Shown: positions 31,767 to 43,767 of the stretch, piece by piece
How positions within the stretch are numbered: position 1 is the first letter of the stretch
Layout of the letters: the number at the start of each line of letters is the position of its first letter
NCBI GenBank assembly: GCA_963575745.1
Contig: CAUYUJ010011447.1
Location: 1,040,001-1,104,000 of the forward strand
Source of the DNA: Prorocentrum cordatum
Taxonomy: Eukaryota; Sar; Dinophyceae; Prorocentrales; Prorocentraceae
DNA: 64,000 nt
Direction of reading: 5' to 3'
Position numbers and translations under genes: made by a program
The notes under the pieces: generated by a model
The model's database searches: none
The model's input: only the letters and a program-made list of their open reading frames with translations
What the model was told of the DNA's origin: nothing

Positions 31767-34155
31767 TCGAGTGGCCTCATCCCCCGCGTGCCCTTCTGAC
31801 CTTGGGCGTACCGAAGCAGACGCACAAGGTACTTGAGTCTCCTATACGCCATCAGTCGCCCAAGAGGCGCCCGCTGGCACGTGAACAAAACCTCGGCGTC
31901 CGACACGGTATCCTTTCGCCTCTGACACTTGACAGCACGTCTCAGGGACCCGAAATAAGTCGACTCCAGCTGCCGCTTGCTTGTCTCACTCAACTGTCCC
32001 CACGTCTCCACGTTATAAATATTCTTAGACTCGATGAGAGCCGCATGGTACTGCAACTTAGCCGCCAGAGAGACCCCTCTCATTCTGAAAACGGTTCTAG
32101 ACATCGCTCCCGCGATGGCTCTAGCAGCGCCGCATCTATAGGCCACCTCGTGCCCTATCGACCCGTCCGCAGCCAGCAACGTCCCGAGGGACTTCTGCGT
32201 GGCCACCAGCCCAACCGTTCCCTGCAAGTTTGGGATGTAAATCTGGCCCCGCAACTCAACCGACAACAAGCGCTTACACCACGCTTTGTCTCTGCCGTTG
32301 ACCTGGACCATCACTTGCGATTTTCCCGCAACGAAGCTGATGACGAGGCCATCTTGGGCCATGCGCGTGGCAATGACCGAGAAAACCGTTCGAACAACCC
32401 ACCGCGCATCAGAGTTGCCTCTACACACCACGGGAAAATTAGCATCATCAGCATAGGCAGTGTCGGCCAGGGGGGCTCGTCCCCCGACTCAGCCAGGATG
32501 CTGACCTGGGCTTCTTTCAACTCATACAAAAGACCCCTCTCGCTTCAATCCTTCTCGATATTGTGCAAAGTCCTAGCGAAAAGGGCGTTGTAGAAAAAGT
32601 CGGCAAGCGCATTGCCTGGCCTAGAGCCTTTGGTCGTGGCAGCGGCACAACATGCTTCGCCAACCCGAAACCACGTCGCTCTCTGGCTCTCGCTCAGCAG
32701 CCGACTGAGGGGGGGGGGGGGGGCTTTCCCCTCGAGGACACACGGCGACTGCATCGTCCGCTCGTGGGCTGGTCTCATCCACTCTGTGATAGGGACCGAA
32801 TCAATGATGCTCCTCCTCTCCTCCTCATCCGTGGGCAGGTCAACAACGAACTGCCGAATCATACTATAAACGCACCGATCACCTCCACAAGCGGCAGCAC
32901 CGCCGTGAACTGCTCAGCCTGCGCCTGATGCAAGAAAGCCAACATCGTGTGGGTGGACAGCGCAGTTCCTCTCCCTTTCCGACCGCCAGTCTGGGAGTCT
33001 TCGAGCAGACTCTCAATGAAGGCGTTCAAGCACTGTCTGAGGAAGGCGTAGTGGAACTTGGGCACGGCATTGGTCAGGGTGATAGACCTGAAGTGCTTAG
33101 CCACCCCCCAGTCCCCCTTGCCTTTGAACAGCCCGCACGACTGGGTCCCCTTCCAGGACGGCGGCTCAAACCCCGTAAGACTGACCTTAACTAACAAGGG
33201 TTGAATGTGCCGCGCCACAGCCTCTGGGGCCGCGGCCAACGTCGACCGAGAGCCCGTTGGGCACAGACTTCCACTTGGGGGCCCCTTGGATGGCCCCAAC
33301 GAGCCACTCGCGGGCGGGGACATACTCAATCACCGCTTGAAAGTCAATACTCATCCTAGGAGCCGTCTTATCATAGATGTCCTCAAGCTCCTGGAAATGC
33401 ACCCTACGGGCCCCCTCAATTTCGGAGAAGTGTCTCAGAAGCTCCTCATCCCACTCCTGGGGCCCTCGGAGGACCTGACCTTGTTCATCCCGATAGATAA
33501 GCAAAAGGTTCGCCCCTTTATACCGGGCCTGCTCGAAACCTCCAGTGGCGATGACCCTCTTGGCCTTCTGCCACTCATTGTTGGCGTCTCCGCTCTCACG
33601 ACTGCTCATCATTTCCCGCGCCAGGTTCTCAACTTTACTGATGCGATCTCGCATGATGCAGTCGCGCAGCACCTGCCGGGTCTGGTGAAGGAAAAACGGA
33701 TAGCATCGACCAGGCACGCAACTGGCAACACCGCCTCCACAACCTGAACAAATTTCCTCCAGGTAGCACGCGTGGAGGCTCCACTCGCACTGCGCCTGCA
33801 CAAAGTCAGAGATTCGCGGCCCGAAAGACCACGCAAAGATACGTGCTATGTCCCAGTTGCCCTGCCTAATCCCACGGATAACCGTGAGCCCCCATCAGCG
33901 GAGCCTAACAAGCTCCATGACCTGCCTACTGACATACGGCTTAAAGGGAGTAAAGGGGTCCTGGCCAAAGTGCCTCTTAGCGGCGTTCAACCTGGTTTCA
34001 GTCACCGCCGCACTATGCTCCTCAGCACCGACCTCCCGCGCGCACACTGGCCGCTCATGGAGCTCCCGAGCGAAGGCCTCTTTGACTTCAGGGTCGGAAA
34101 ACCTACGGGGGCCCATGCGGGGGGCCCCGTGAACCTTGACTTGTTTGACCACCTG
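31767..34155 (-). pseudogene. Reverse transcriptase of the LINE, frameshifted
   Basis: Pieces in order: a linker with RRFSDPEVKEAFARELHERP (33895-34152); a helical region (33187-33801); PPSWKGTQSCGLFKGKGD and QTGGRKGRGTALSTH (32859-33329); PLVEVIGAF at the motif A position, then a frameshift; GSRPGNALADFFYNALFA (motif B, about 32610); AYADDANFPVV (motif C, YADD, about 32440-32460); then AKLQYHAALIESKNIYNVETW, the usual LINE thumb. G15 at 32709-32723 sits just upstream of motif B. Motif A lacks the usual D..(G/K)AFD form here. Confidence 0.85.
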
Positions 34156-35016
34156 CTACTCAAACCTACACCCGACAGGGGAATGATCATCCTTGAGTCG
34201 CTGAGAATCAACAGCGTAATCCACAGGCCTTCTTGGCGCACTGCCGCCAGGCCACACTGGTGGTCACATAGTCCAGTCGATGTCTGGTGCCCGCATGCGA
34301 ACCCCAAGTGTGCCCCTGCTCGTGAGGCAAGCCAGTGTTGAGAGCCACGTGGCCCCCAAGATCAAGCAACTCCCGAAAGTCTCCTCCGTTATCATCCTCC
34401 ATCTGCTGCAGACCCCCCCCCCCCCCCACTCCGTCATCTTCAACGCTGCCGACGCGGGCATCCGCATCAGCAAGCAGGATGGTCGGCTTCCATCGCGCCA
34501 TCAACTGACGTGCGTGGGCCCACCACGCCTTTCACACCTCCGGCTTGTAGTTACTGAGTGGGGCACGCAACGCAGCAACATTTTCGTCGAACAACTCGGC
34601 CTGCGCAGCCGCGATGAGGGCGCGGGGGTCAGAATACAGCACGCGGACCTGCTGGGGCTGTATCCGATGTTCAACCTCGCCAACTTTCGCGTACACAGCC
34701 TGCAGGTTAACGTAAAGCTCGCACCCAAGACTCCCCTCTTCAGGCCCCGATGACAGGACCAGGAAATCCTCCGCGACCTTGCGTCGCTCGGGCGTACGGC
34801 TGTCTTGCACCCCCACGAACAGCCATCCGAATTGCCTGAACTGGGCTCTGTGGTGCGCAGCTCTAGCCACCGCCGCCTCTCTCTCGTTTTGGCGGCCGCC
34901 TTCTTACAGTATCCCTCCTCATCATCCTTGAGAGTGAGCACATTGCAGGTGGCCACAGTGAAGCCAACTCGGGCCTTGACCTTTTTCTCTCCGCACTTCT
35001 GATCCTGATGCTCCAT
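34156..35016 (-). pseudogene. AP-type endonuclease (EEP) domain of the LINE, broken
   Basis: FTVATCNVLTLKDD (strand 1 with Asn), GWLFVGVQDSRTPE (the family's Q-E/D-R site; Asp in place of Glu), GDANARVG-like ADADARVGSVEDD, HTWGSHAGTRHRLDYV, and DHSPVG (terminal Asp-His). These lie in at least three frames; C15 at 34413-34427 sits inside the ARVG region. TAG at 34156-34158 follows DHSPVGCRFE in phase with the RT linker. Confidence 0.8.
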
Positions 35017-35733
35017 CTAGCCACCTGGGGCCTTACGGTGGAAATCGAATCCGCTGGCCCCCATCGGGGGATAGGCGTGTCGGTCAGGATTGCTCGGCGA
35101 CGCATCCCACGCCCATTCACGACCACGCTCATAGCATAGCAGCTGCACGAGCTCGCCTGGGGGGTCGGGTGGTGGGTGCTTGGACATACGCTTAGCTATA
35201 CAGTCGGCCATCTCATTCCATGGCCGACCTCGGTGCGCTCGCACATGCTTGCACACATTCCCCCCCCTCCTGCAGAACTCCTCATACAGCAGATTGAGGG
35301 CCCTTGCCAGGGCTTCATTTTCCTTAGATCTGTACTCGCCGACTGTGAGCTTGAGAGCCGTTTTATCATCAACCTCGATGGTGACGCGAACGTCGGCTGG
35401 GAAGCATGCGGGGTATATCATCGCCCAGATTATTCCAGCCATCTCCACAACAGTACTGAACTTTTTACTGCCTATGAGCTCTCCTGGAATCGACCCCTCA
35501 AGTCTCTGTCCAGCGAACCCGAGAAAAGCGAAACCGTTCACGTCTTGGCCAACAACCGCGAGCCCCCACGCTGGTTCTAACCCCGCGTGAACCGACAGGG
35601 ACCCGTCAGGATGCAGGACGACGCTCTCGATTCGACTCATCCCTCTCGCAAGGGCGAGCTTCAAGGCAGAACGGGCATTGCGATGCAGCTTGATCCCCTC
35701 CATCCGTGATCGGCTGGCTCGGCACTGGCGCAC
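35017..35733 (-). pseudogene. RNase H domain upstream of the endonuclease
   Basis: AWGLAVVG (strand 1), STVVEMAGIIWAM (conserved Glu), IEVDDKTALKL (conserved Asp), then HVRAHRGRPWNEMADCIAK (His and last Asp). The frame ends TAG at 35017-35019, and the next codon in the same frame is the ATG that starts the endonuclease part, so the two were probably one protein. Confidence 0.8.
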
Positions 35734-36698
35734 TGGCTGCGCAGGCTACCCTCCCGCGCATCTTGCGCAACTGTGAACGACGCTAGAACATTATCAGTGT
35801 GGCAGCCTTCCTCCGGCTTGCTCGAATTATCACCAGCACGCGAGGGCAATCCCTCGCCAAAAACAGGCGTCTGAGAGGTGCCGTGGCCAACATGCCCAAC
35901 CACGTGTGTTCCTCTCTGGACGTAAAAACTCGACTCCGCCGCTCGCTGCGGCGCAGCTTCCTGCACTGAACGCGCGGGGAGCAGCCTCTCCAAACGCGCG
36001 ACACGCTTGGCAGGATCGTAGAGCTGCCGCTCCTCTAAATCGTCTGCAAAATTCACTCGCTTTGTTTGTTTGACACTATTGCTCACACCGGGCACGCAAG
36101 CACGCAGCGCACTGACAGCACTCTCCCCTGCCGAACTCCCAGTCGACAAAGAAGCCAGCCTGCACGGAGTCACCACCCGCGATGAACCACGAGGAGGTAC
36201 TTCATGCGCGCTCTCTGCCCAACCCGCAGGGAAGGGTGAGTATAGTGTCGGAGACGACCGTTCATCAGCTCCATGCGCGCTCTCTGCCCAACCCGAAGGG
36301 AAGGGTGAGTATAGCGTCGGAGACGAACGCTCATCAGCTCCATGCGCGCTCTCTGCCCAACCCATGGGGAAGGGTGAGTATTGCGCCGTCGCGCTGGAAA
36401 CCGATGCTGAAGATGCTCTCAAGGAAGTAGCGCTAGCCACCCTCTGTGGTGCGCACCTCGCGCTCACCTGCAGCAAGGACTGGGCGTCATGATGCCCTTC
36501 CTCGCCTCGGGCCCTCTCAGGTGCTGCAGCTGGCCCGCTGCTGCCAGGGGGCGCTGGCGCCCCCCGTGCATGTCCCCGTCGCAGCCGCTCCTGCGAGGAC
36601 CCCCTCCTCCATGCCAGGGAACGTCGGGTCGTGGAAAGGCACCGCCGGGGGCCTATTCTGGCGGATGTGCTCCGCGATCTGCCTCGCGAAAGCGACAA
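35661..36698 (-). pseudogene. ORF1-like linker with 69-bp tandem repeat
   Basis: Low-complexity frame of 345 codons. The middle holds a 23-residue unit (YSPFP.GWAESAHGADERS type) about 2.7 times. C-terminal SNSVKQTKRVNFADDLEERQ looks protein-like. No domain recognised. Confidence 0.5.
36203..36395. repeat. 69-bp tandem repeat, 2.7 copies
   Basis: Units begin with CATGCGCGCTCTCTGCCC at 36203, 36272 and 36341, few differences between units. In phase with coding (23 codons). Confidence 0.93.
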
Positions 36699-37290
36699 TC
36701 ACCTCCTCGTTGATGTTGCGTGCGTCTGGGGGGGGGGGGGGGGGCGCTGGCCCCCCGTGGCCAACAGGCGAACCCTCGCGACAAACACCTCCTCGCACAT
36801 GCGATTGAGGGATTTGCCCCACTCTTGAGGCGACTCATCATGCAACGCCCTAGTTTGACGGATAGCGAAACTCCGCCTCTCTACAGCCCCTCCACGCCAG
36901 ATCTCATTCAGCATGCGCGTAGCAAACTGCCGCAACCTCTCGGTGACCTCGGGCGACCTCCGAGCTGATGGGCCCCACGTGGGGTCGTAGACTGGGTGAG
37001 CGAAAATCTCCTGCACAACAGCTGGAACTGCCCAATACAAGAAGTTGACATGCGCGGCCTCCTCGCCAATAATGCGCGCCTCAATGGCCCAGGCAGGTGA
37101 TAACTCCATAAGCCGTTTGATAAGGCAACGTGCAAGAGGAGTCGGATACCAATAGCCCTCCAAACTCTCCAGAAGGTCCATAGTGTGGGTGGCAGCCAGG
37201 GCCCTCGTGGGGCGCACCTTCCTCATGGCCGTCGCCGTCACTCCCTGAAGCACGGGCCTGCTGTTGCATCAAGCTGACCTCGTCCTCCAA
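36517..37290 (-). pseudogene. N-terminal ORF1 of the LINE, split at a G17 run
   Basis: From about 37253: MDLLESLEGYWYPTPLARCL, then helical sequence to VRLLATGG, where the G17 tract (36728-36744) shifts the frame. The next frame reads DARNINEEVIVAFARQIAEHI. No RRM or zinc knuckle seen; an ORF1 role is from position. Confidence 0.5.
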
Positions 37291-37739
37291 ATTGTCAGCA
37301 AAGAAAGATTGACCTGGCCGCGATGCGAGAACTTTGCTGACCTAATCCCACCAGCCCTTTGGGCGCGAGTGGTTTAGAGAGCCCGCTCTGTCCTCAACCC
37401 CCCTTCTTCCCCTTCGGGGAAGGGTTTACCCCTCCCCCTACCCCCCCCCCCCCCCCCCCTGGACCTGGAGAAGGAGCCCTGAGCGTCGTCAGGGGAGTCT
37501 TTTTCGACGCCTGGGAGGGCCAAAAAACGACGACCCTCACGAGGATTCTGGCCCCGATGGGGGGGAGGCAGTTTGGCGCCTCAGCTCGTCGTTGAAGCAA
37601 AAAACATTGATTGTACGAGGGTTGTTGCCCCATTTTGGTATTCTGCGGGGGCCGCGCTCCTCTTCCTTCATAGCAAAATCATTGATGTTACGTAAGTTTT
37701 GGGCTCAGTTTGTCCTTCTCAGGGGCCAGCGCTGATTTG
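37291..37739. other. No gene seen; C19 homopolymer
   Basis: Contains 19 consecutive C (37441-37459). May hold the 5' UTR of the LINE. Confidence 0.5.
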
Positions 37740-38030
37740 CGCTTCTGAGGAGGCCGCAAGAGGCCCCAAGATGGCCCCAGGAGGCCCCCAGGAGGCTCCC
37801 AAGAGGCCTCCAAGAGGCCCCCAAGAGGCACCCAAGACGCCCCAAGAGGTCCCCAAGGGGCTCCCAAGAGGCCCCCAAGAGGCCCCAAGAGTCTCCAAGA
37901 AGCCCCCAAGAGGCCCCCAAGATGCCCCCACGAGGCCCCAAGAGGCCCCCAAGAGGCCCCCAAGAGGCCCCCAAGAGGCCCCACGAGGCTCCAAGAGACC
38001 CCCAAGAGGCTCCACGAGGAGCCCGAACGA
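37740..38030. repeat. GAGGCCCCCAA tandem repeat
   Basis: About 24 imperfect copies of a 12-bp CCAAGAGGCCCC unit; reverse complement of the family at 1-430. All frames are open in one sense or the other. Confidence 0.92.
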
Positions 38031-38345
38031 CTCACACCAGGACGAGGGGCCCGAACGACTCACACCACGAAGAGCCCGAACGACTCACACCACAAGGAGG
38101 GGCCCGAACGACTCACACCAGGACGAGGCGCCCGAACGACTCACACCACGAGGAGCCCGAACGACTCACACCACGAACGAGGAGGGGCCCGAACGACTCA
38201 CACCAGGATGAGGGGCCCGAAGGGGCCCGAACAGCCCCCCGAACGACTCACACCAGGACGAAGAGCCCGAACGACTCACACCAGGAACGAGAAGGGCCCG
38301 AACGACTCACACCAGGACGAGAAACCCCAAACGACTCAAATTACG
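38031..38345. repeat. CCCGAACGACTCACACCA tandem repeat
   Basis: About eleven copies at 24-40-bp spacing, with variable GGACGAGGGG-type spacers. It begins where the GAGGCC array ends and stops at the edge of the LINE-type ORF1 region. From 38346 to 38738 no gene was seen. Confidence 0.92.
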
Positions 38346-38738
38346 AGGAGCGCTTTCCCTCCCTCCTCCTCCGCCTCGCCCTTCTCCCGCCCCCCATCAC
38401 AAGGGGGATGTGCAAGGAGGCGGGGGGAAGGAGGGGCAGGGGGGATATGCGGGGCCAAGCGGACACACGCCTGAAAAACACGACTGTCGGCACGCTTCGC
38501 GAGAGTTGCTGCTGCGAGATGGGCTGGTGGGGATGCGCGAAGCGTAAAGAATTAAGCTGCTGTGTGACGTGGTAAACTGACCCAACCACATCCACGTCTT
38601 CGCTCGTCGATCGGCACCCTCTGCCGCCGATGCCACCTGCCAGCTGCGCGGGTCGATCCCCGTTGCGCCGGCCGCGGCTAGGCGGTGAGCAGTGCGTGTC
38701 GCCGAGCGCCGCGCCCCGCAGATGCGACGAAAAGCTAC

Positions 38739-41253
38739 CTACTCCTCGATGACGCCCGCCTGCCGCTGCAACTTCTGGGGCGGCGACCTGCCTTCCACGC
38801 GCTGGTCCACCGTCGTCTTGCAGTCCGCCGCGGCTAGGCCGCTGGGCGATGCAGAGGTCGAGCACCCCTGCCCTGCCACAGCGCGGTCGATCGCTTCCAC
38901 CTGCTGCTTGATCTCCTGCGGTGTCATCTGCGACGGCTCGACCATCTCTGCCGCTGGGGTCGGCGACGCCTCCACCAACGCCGGCGACATCGCAACTGCT
39001 GACTGTGGCGGCACTGGCCACGGTGACGGCTGCAAACACTGAGGCGTCCCTGGAGATCCCGTAACCGTAGGCGTCGGTGCTGGCGTCGCCGTCGCGGAGA
39101 AAGCGGGCCCTGCCAACTCCTCCACCTGCCCGGGCTGCACGAAGGGCTGTGTCGGCGACGTCTGGGACGGCTGCTGCGGGTACGGGATGGGGGCGTCCTC
39201 TTCCTCGATCGTCTCCCAGCCCTTGTCCGCTCCTGGCCTGTCCTTGACCATCGCCACCTTGCCGCCCTTGCCCTTGCGCGGGTGAGCGCTGCCCTTCTGC
39301 CTGTTCTCCCTCCGGTCCTCTTTCTTCTTGGTGATCCGCCTCGAGATCTCCCTCTTCGGCGATCCTGCAGGTTCGGCCGCGGACTCTGCCTCCTTCGCTC
39401 TCGGCGACTCGCACGGCTGCTGCAGGCCCCCATGCTGGTGCGAGGCTGGCGAAGGCTGGCCCGGTGGAATCGTAGATGGCGTGACTGGTGGCTTCCTGGC
39501 CGCAGGGGTCGCGGGCGCCGCCTGCAGAGCCGCTGGGCCCTGAGGTGCGCGCCCCCCCCATCCGTTCTGCCCTCCCAAGCTTGGTGCAGCGAAAGCTTGG
39601 GCCAACTCCGCTGCCGCCGTCGCTGCTGGCGTAGGTGTTGCAGCCGCCGCCGCTGGGTTCTGCATCTGGGCGAAGGTCCTGTCGCACGCGTCCGTCGGGC
39701 ACGCTGAGGTTGGCACCCTGATCGTCGGAGGCTCGTCCTGAGACGGGCCGCCCGCTGGGACCTTCGGCGCGCGCAGGACGTCGCACTGCGGGGTCGGGCA
39801 ACCCCAAGGCGCTATCGCAGGCGTCTCGGGCTCCAACTGCGGCTGCGCGGGCGTGAAGGGCGCCGAAGGAAACGTCGGTGACCTCTGCGCCGACTGGCTG
39901 GGGTACATCGGGTGGAACCTGGCCATCCTCAGCTGGTGCTGGTACTCCGCAGCGTCCGAGTCGGCTGGGGTCGTGCTTGGGTCCCAGAAAATCCCCGCAT
40001 CCGCTGGGCTCGGTGCCTGTCGAAACCCCACACCCGCCGCATGCCACTCTGCCCGCATCTGCTCGTATATGTTCGGGCATCCAGGGGGGGTAGATGCAGC
40101 CGTAGACGTAGGCGATATGTCTGGCACCTGCCCTGCCTGCATCGGCGTCGTCGGCGATGGCTGACCCCCCATCCCTGGCTCCTGTTGCGGCACCCGCGGC
40201 CCCTGAGCTGTCCAGGAGGCAGCCTTCATCATCATGCGCACCTCGTCCATCAGGTGGCCGCGGAAGTTGCCAATGTGCCTCATCATGGCCTCCTGCTGGT
40301 TCTGCTGCAGCATCTGCGCCGCGGTCAGACGCTGGAGGCATTCCTTGATCGAGTCCATCTCCCTGGAGCTCTCTGGCACAGCTGGCGCGGCGTGGCCTTC
40401 CGCAGCTGCCTCTGACGCCGCTGAAGATGCTGATGCCTCTCTCCCAAGGCCTCCACGAGGGTTCCCATGCGCCCTGCCAACGCCCTCCTCTGCATTGTGC
40501 ATCTCCGTGCCGGCGCTCTCGGCCGTGCCACCCTCGTCCTTCGACTTCGTCAGCTGGTCGATCGTCCCCTGGATGTTTCGGATGGTTTCCTCGATCTGGA
40601 TGCGCCTCTCGCGCACCTCCGCCTCCTTCTGCTGTATCTCGTGCAAATGGCCCTGTTTTTTTTTCCAAGTGTATCTTGACCTCGGACTGCTAGTTCTCTG
40701 ATCCTGAACTCTCCGCCAACATGTATTTGAGCACAGCTATCTCCTTGCAGTCCGCGTCGTTCGCACGGCGATCCGCTGCGGCAGCAGCCTTGATGAGGAT
40801 GCCGATATTGCGAATCTTCTCTTTGATATATTTGCGATGTTTGTTCACTGCATCCTTCTGCTCTGCCGGGGGCGCCTTCACGTATACATGCTTGAAGGCC
40901 TCCGCCCTCGCCACCTCTGGGGTAGCTGGCGCAATCTTCGCCACGAGCTGATTCACAGTATCCTTGTCGCCTTTGTTCCAGGGGTCTCTGCTCTTGGACC
41001 TCCCCCTTGACTGCATGGGCTGCGACTTGGAGCGCGAGCACCAATTGTACCTGCATCCGCATACTGCCTGAGAAACTGGAAGATGTGTGTGACATGAGGG
41101 ACACTGCCACGTCCGATCTCTTGGGGTTGCGTGATGGCTGCGCAACGCTAGACCTGCCTTGTACACCCTCAGCAACGCTCTGTTCCGTGCCCGCTCGGCG
41201 CGCAACCGCCTATGCTTGGAATCGCCAACTAAGGGAATCTTGTACGCGGCCAC
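38739..41253 (-). pseudogene. LINE-type ORF1 protein, split by TAG and an A9 run
   Basis: The first part (41253-40690, 187 codons) has a Cys cluster, WQCPSCHTHL then CGCRYNWC, followed by a basic linker and helices, and ends at TAG (40690-40692). In phase, the reading continues QSEVKIHLEKK, then a run of nine A forces a frameshift into GHLHEIQQKEAEVRERRIQ, a coiled coil. This opens about 640 codons (to 38739) of Pro/Ala/Gln-rich sequence with a basic KKKEDRRENRQKG patch. Zinc-finger plus coiled coil plus basic patch fits a nucleic-acid-binding ORF1. No RT follows, so the copy is 3'-truncated or interrupted. Confidence 0.65.
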
Positions 41254-41309
41254 GGCAGTGGCGCCGCCTAGGGTTTGAAGACAAAAAGGTGTGCAGGTAC
41301 CTCCTCAGC

Positions 41310-43070
<1,761 letters not shown>

Positions 43071-43439
43071 CCTCCCTCTGTCCCTTCCTCGCGGAACCTC
43101 GGCTGCGCATCTAAACGGCACGCTCCGTCCGTGAGTTGGTCACGTCTCCGCATTCAGGAAGAAGCGTCAGACAGGACCTCCGACCGACGCCGTGCTTTTC
43201 AGCACCTGACCCCTGTAGCATTCGACACCCTCGTTGGGACTGGCTCTCGCCCCGGACCCTCAGCGGCAACGCATCGGGTACCATACTCACTGGCGGGTGC
43301 TTTGAAAAACCGCCAAGAGCTGCCACTTCCAGGGCCCCTTTCGGACATCGCAGCGCTGCCCACATCGGGAAAGCGGTGGGTGCGCCAGGTCGGTGGCCGA
43401 AGTGCCCGTCAGAGGAGGGCGAGGAGACGAGGAGGAGAC

Positions 43440-43760
43440 GGCGACGACGACAACAACGACGACGACGATGATGACGTCCACGGCGACGGCCACGGCGACC
43501 GAGGCGGCGGCGGGCACGACGACGACGACGTCGACGACGACGACGGCGCCGACGCCGACGCCGAAGCCGACGCCGACGCCGACGTCGACGCCGACGCCAA
43601 CGCCGACACCGACGTCGACGCCGACGTCGACGCCGACGACGACGACGACGAGGACGACGACGACACCGACGACGACGACGCCGACGCCGACGCCGACGAC
43701 AACGACGCCGACGGCGACGGCGACGGCGACGGCGACGACAACGGCGGCGGCGTCGGCGGC
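43440..43760. repeat. (GAC/GCC)n hexamer-type array
   Basis: GACGCC and GACGAC units for about 320 bp, directly 3' of the last exon seen of the J-domain gene, so probably intronic or 3' UTR. Confidence 0.92.
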
Positions 43761-43767
43761 GGCACAC

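Larger units (their letters stand above)
30064..37290 (-). mobile_element. Decayed LINE with order ORF1, RNase H, AP endonuclease, RT, zinc fingers, methyltransferase-like
   Basis: About 7.2 kb, all domains on the minus strand and in one 5'-3' order. It is broken by frameshifts and stops, several at homopolymers: G17 at 36728-36744, C15 at 34413-34427 and G15 at 32709-32723. RNase H lies upstream of the endonuclease, not after the RT as in I, R1 and similar clades. The 3' module after the RT is a two-zinc-finger region joined to a domain resembling a cytosine methyltransferase. A purine-rich (GGA)n tract follows the 3' end. Confidence 0.85.
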
